From NCBI GenBank assembly GCA_030065175.1, contig JASJDH010000033.1:1-33061 (forward strand): 33,061 nt of DNA, written 5' to 3'. Below are positions 32,693 through 33,061 of this stretch, piece after piece. Made by a program: the position numbers and the translations under genes. Each line of letters begins with the position of its first letter. Within the stretch, counting starts at the first letter, position 1. Under the pieces are notes generated by a model. The model worked only from the letters and a program-made list of their open reading frames with translations, was not told where the DNA came from and ran no database searches. The DNA is from Leptolyngbyaceae cyanobacterium MO_188.B28 (GTDB lineage Bacteria > Cyanobacteriota > Cyanobacteriia > Phormidesmidales > Phormidesmidaceae).

Positions 32693-33061
32693 TTAAAATT
32701 TGAAAACAGCTCGAACCACTCCATAAACTGAAGCACTGTCAACCCGGGAATCGTTAATGGCGTTCTCTTCGGCGTAAAGGATAGCGGGGGTAATTGACAA
32801 GTACTCATTGAGTTCCATTTCGTAATAGGCTTCGGCAAAGAAGGGCTCATCTTCGGTATAGGTAGGCGCTTCCCCCACATAGACGCCAAATGTATTGCCC
32901 TCCCAAAACAAATCGGGAATCGAAATTCCAGCTTGCCAAGAGAAAGATTCTTCATCTGTGCCGTCTTGGTCATGGAAAGCGCCGTATCCGCCCAATTCAA
33001 ATCCGCCTAAATCAAAGTTGACTAACCCAGCAAAGGTATTGGTGGCTCTGTCTCCGGCATC
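32693..33061 (-). CDS. Outer-membrane porin (OprB / iron-uptake porin type), C-terminal part
   Basis: The frame is open to the window edge, so only the last ~122 residues are seen. They alternate polar and hydrophobic residues in beta-barrel strands: TNTFAGLVNFDLGGFELGGYG, ESFSWQAGISIPDLFWEG, FGVYVGEAPTY, FFAEAYYEMELNEYLSITPAILY, and end in VYGVVRAVFKF with the terminal Phe typical of outer-membrane barrels. This is the C-terminal pattern of the cyanobacterial SLH-domain carbohydrate or iron-uptake porins (OprB family). The N-terminal SLH domain would lie outside the window. It precedes ureA by 238 bp on the same strand but with its own stem-loop between. Confidence 0.85.
   Translation of the reverse strand, partial: DAGDRATNTFAGLVNFDLGGFELGGYGAFHDQDGTDEESFSWQAGISIPDLFWEGNTFGVYVGEAPTYTEDEPFFAEAYYEMELNEYLSITPAILYAEENAINDSRVDSASVYGVVRAVFKF

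Overview
The window is a piece of a cyanobacterial chromosome. The evidence is a complete kaiA-kaiB-kaiC clock locus, a group 2 sigma factor of the SigC type, frequent GCGATCGC (HIP1-like) octamers, Uma2-family genes, a cyanobacterial RNase H with a C-terminal extension, and a beta-barrel porin of the cyanobacterial OprB type. Gene style (TIR-WD40, caspase-FGE, CBS/PAS kinases) suggests a filamentous or Leptolyngbya-like lineage, but the genus cannot be fixed from the sequence alone.

The left third (1-11.4 kb) is an accessory, conflict-type region. It holds a membrane-anchored TIR-WD40 protein (5' end outside the window), folB as the only housekeeping gene, a Trypco1 (CU044_2847) gene with a small unknown partner, an Uma2-HicB pair, a second Uma2 gene decayed by several lesions, a small two-helix membrane protein, and a caspase-FGE gene whose 5' end has been removed at the edge of an intact IS3-family element. 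Just beyond that element lies an unexpected structure: two folded attC-type recombination sites bracket a DUF433/DUF5615 toxin-antitoxin pair, making a complete integron gene cassette of about 1.0 kb. No integron integrase is in view. Several families of short palindromic repeats fill the gaps.

The centre (11.4-24 kb) is more conserved. It has sigC, with three 10-bp repeats at an exact 17-bp period in its long upstream region, a large SNF2-family helicase, kaiC, kaiB and kaiA (the last with a TTG start), and, divergent from kaiA, a CBS-PAS-histidine kinase ending in two receiver-like domains. A c6-type cytochrome begins one base after the kinase stop codon, followed by a HIT-family hydrolase. 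The kinase beside the clock genes is a natural candidate for clock input or output, although nothing in the sequence proves this.

The right part (24-33 kb) contains a two-helix DUF4231 (SLATT-like) protein, rnhA, divergent exopolysaccharide export genes (Wza-like lipoprotein/porin partner and Wzc-like BY-kinase) with a YdcF/DUF218 protein, then a urease gene set in which ureA and ureB are separated by an overlapping cytoplasmic S41 peptidase gene and ureC is absent. The window ends inside an outer-membrane porin gene.

The strongest non-routine observations are the integron cassette, the IS-truncated caspase-FGE gene without target duplication, the Uma2 pseudogene with two mutually compensating indels, and the S41 peptidase embedded in the urease genes.
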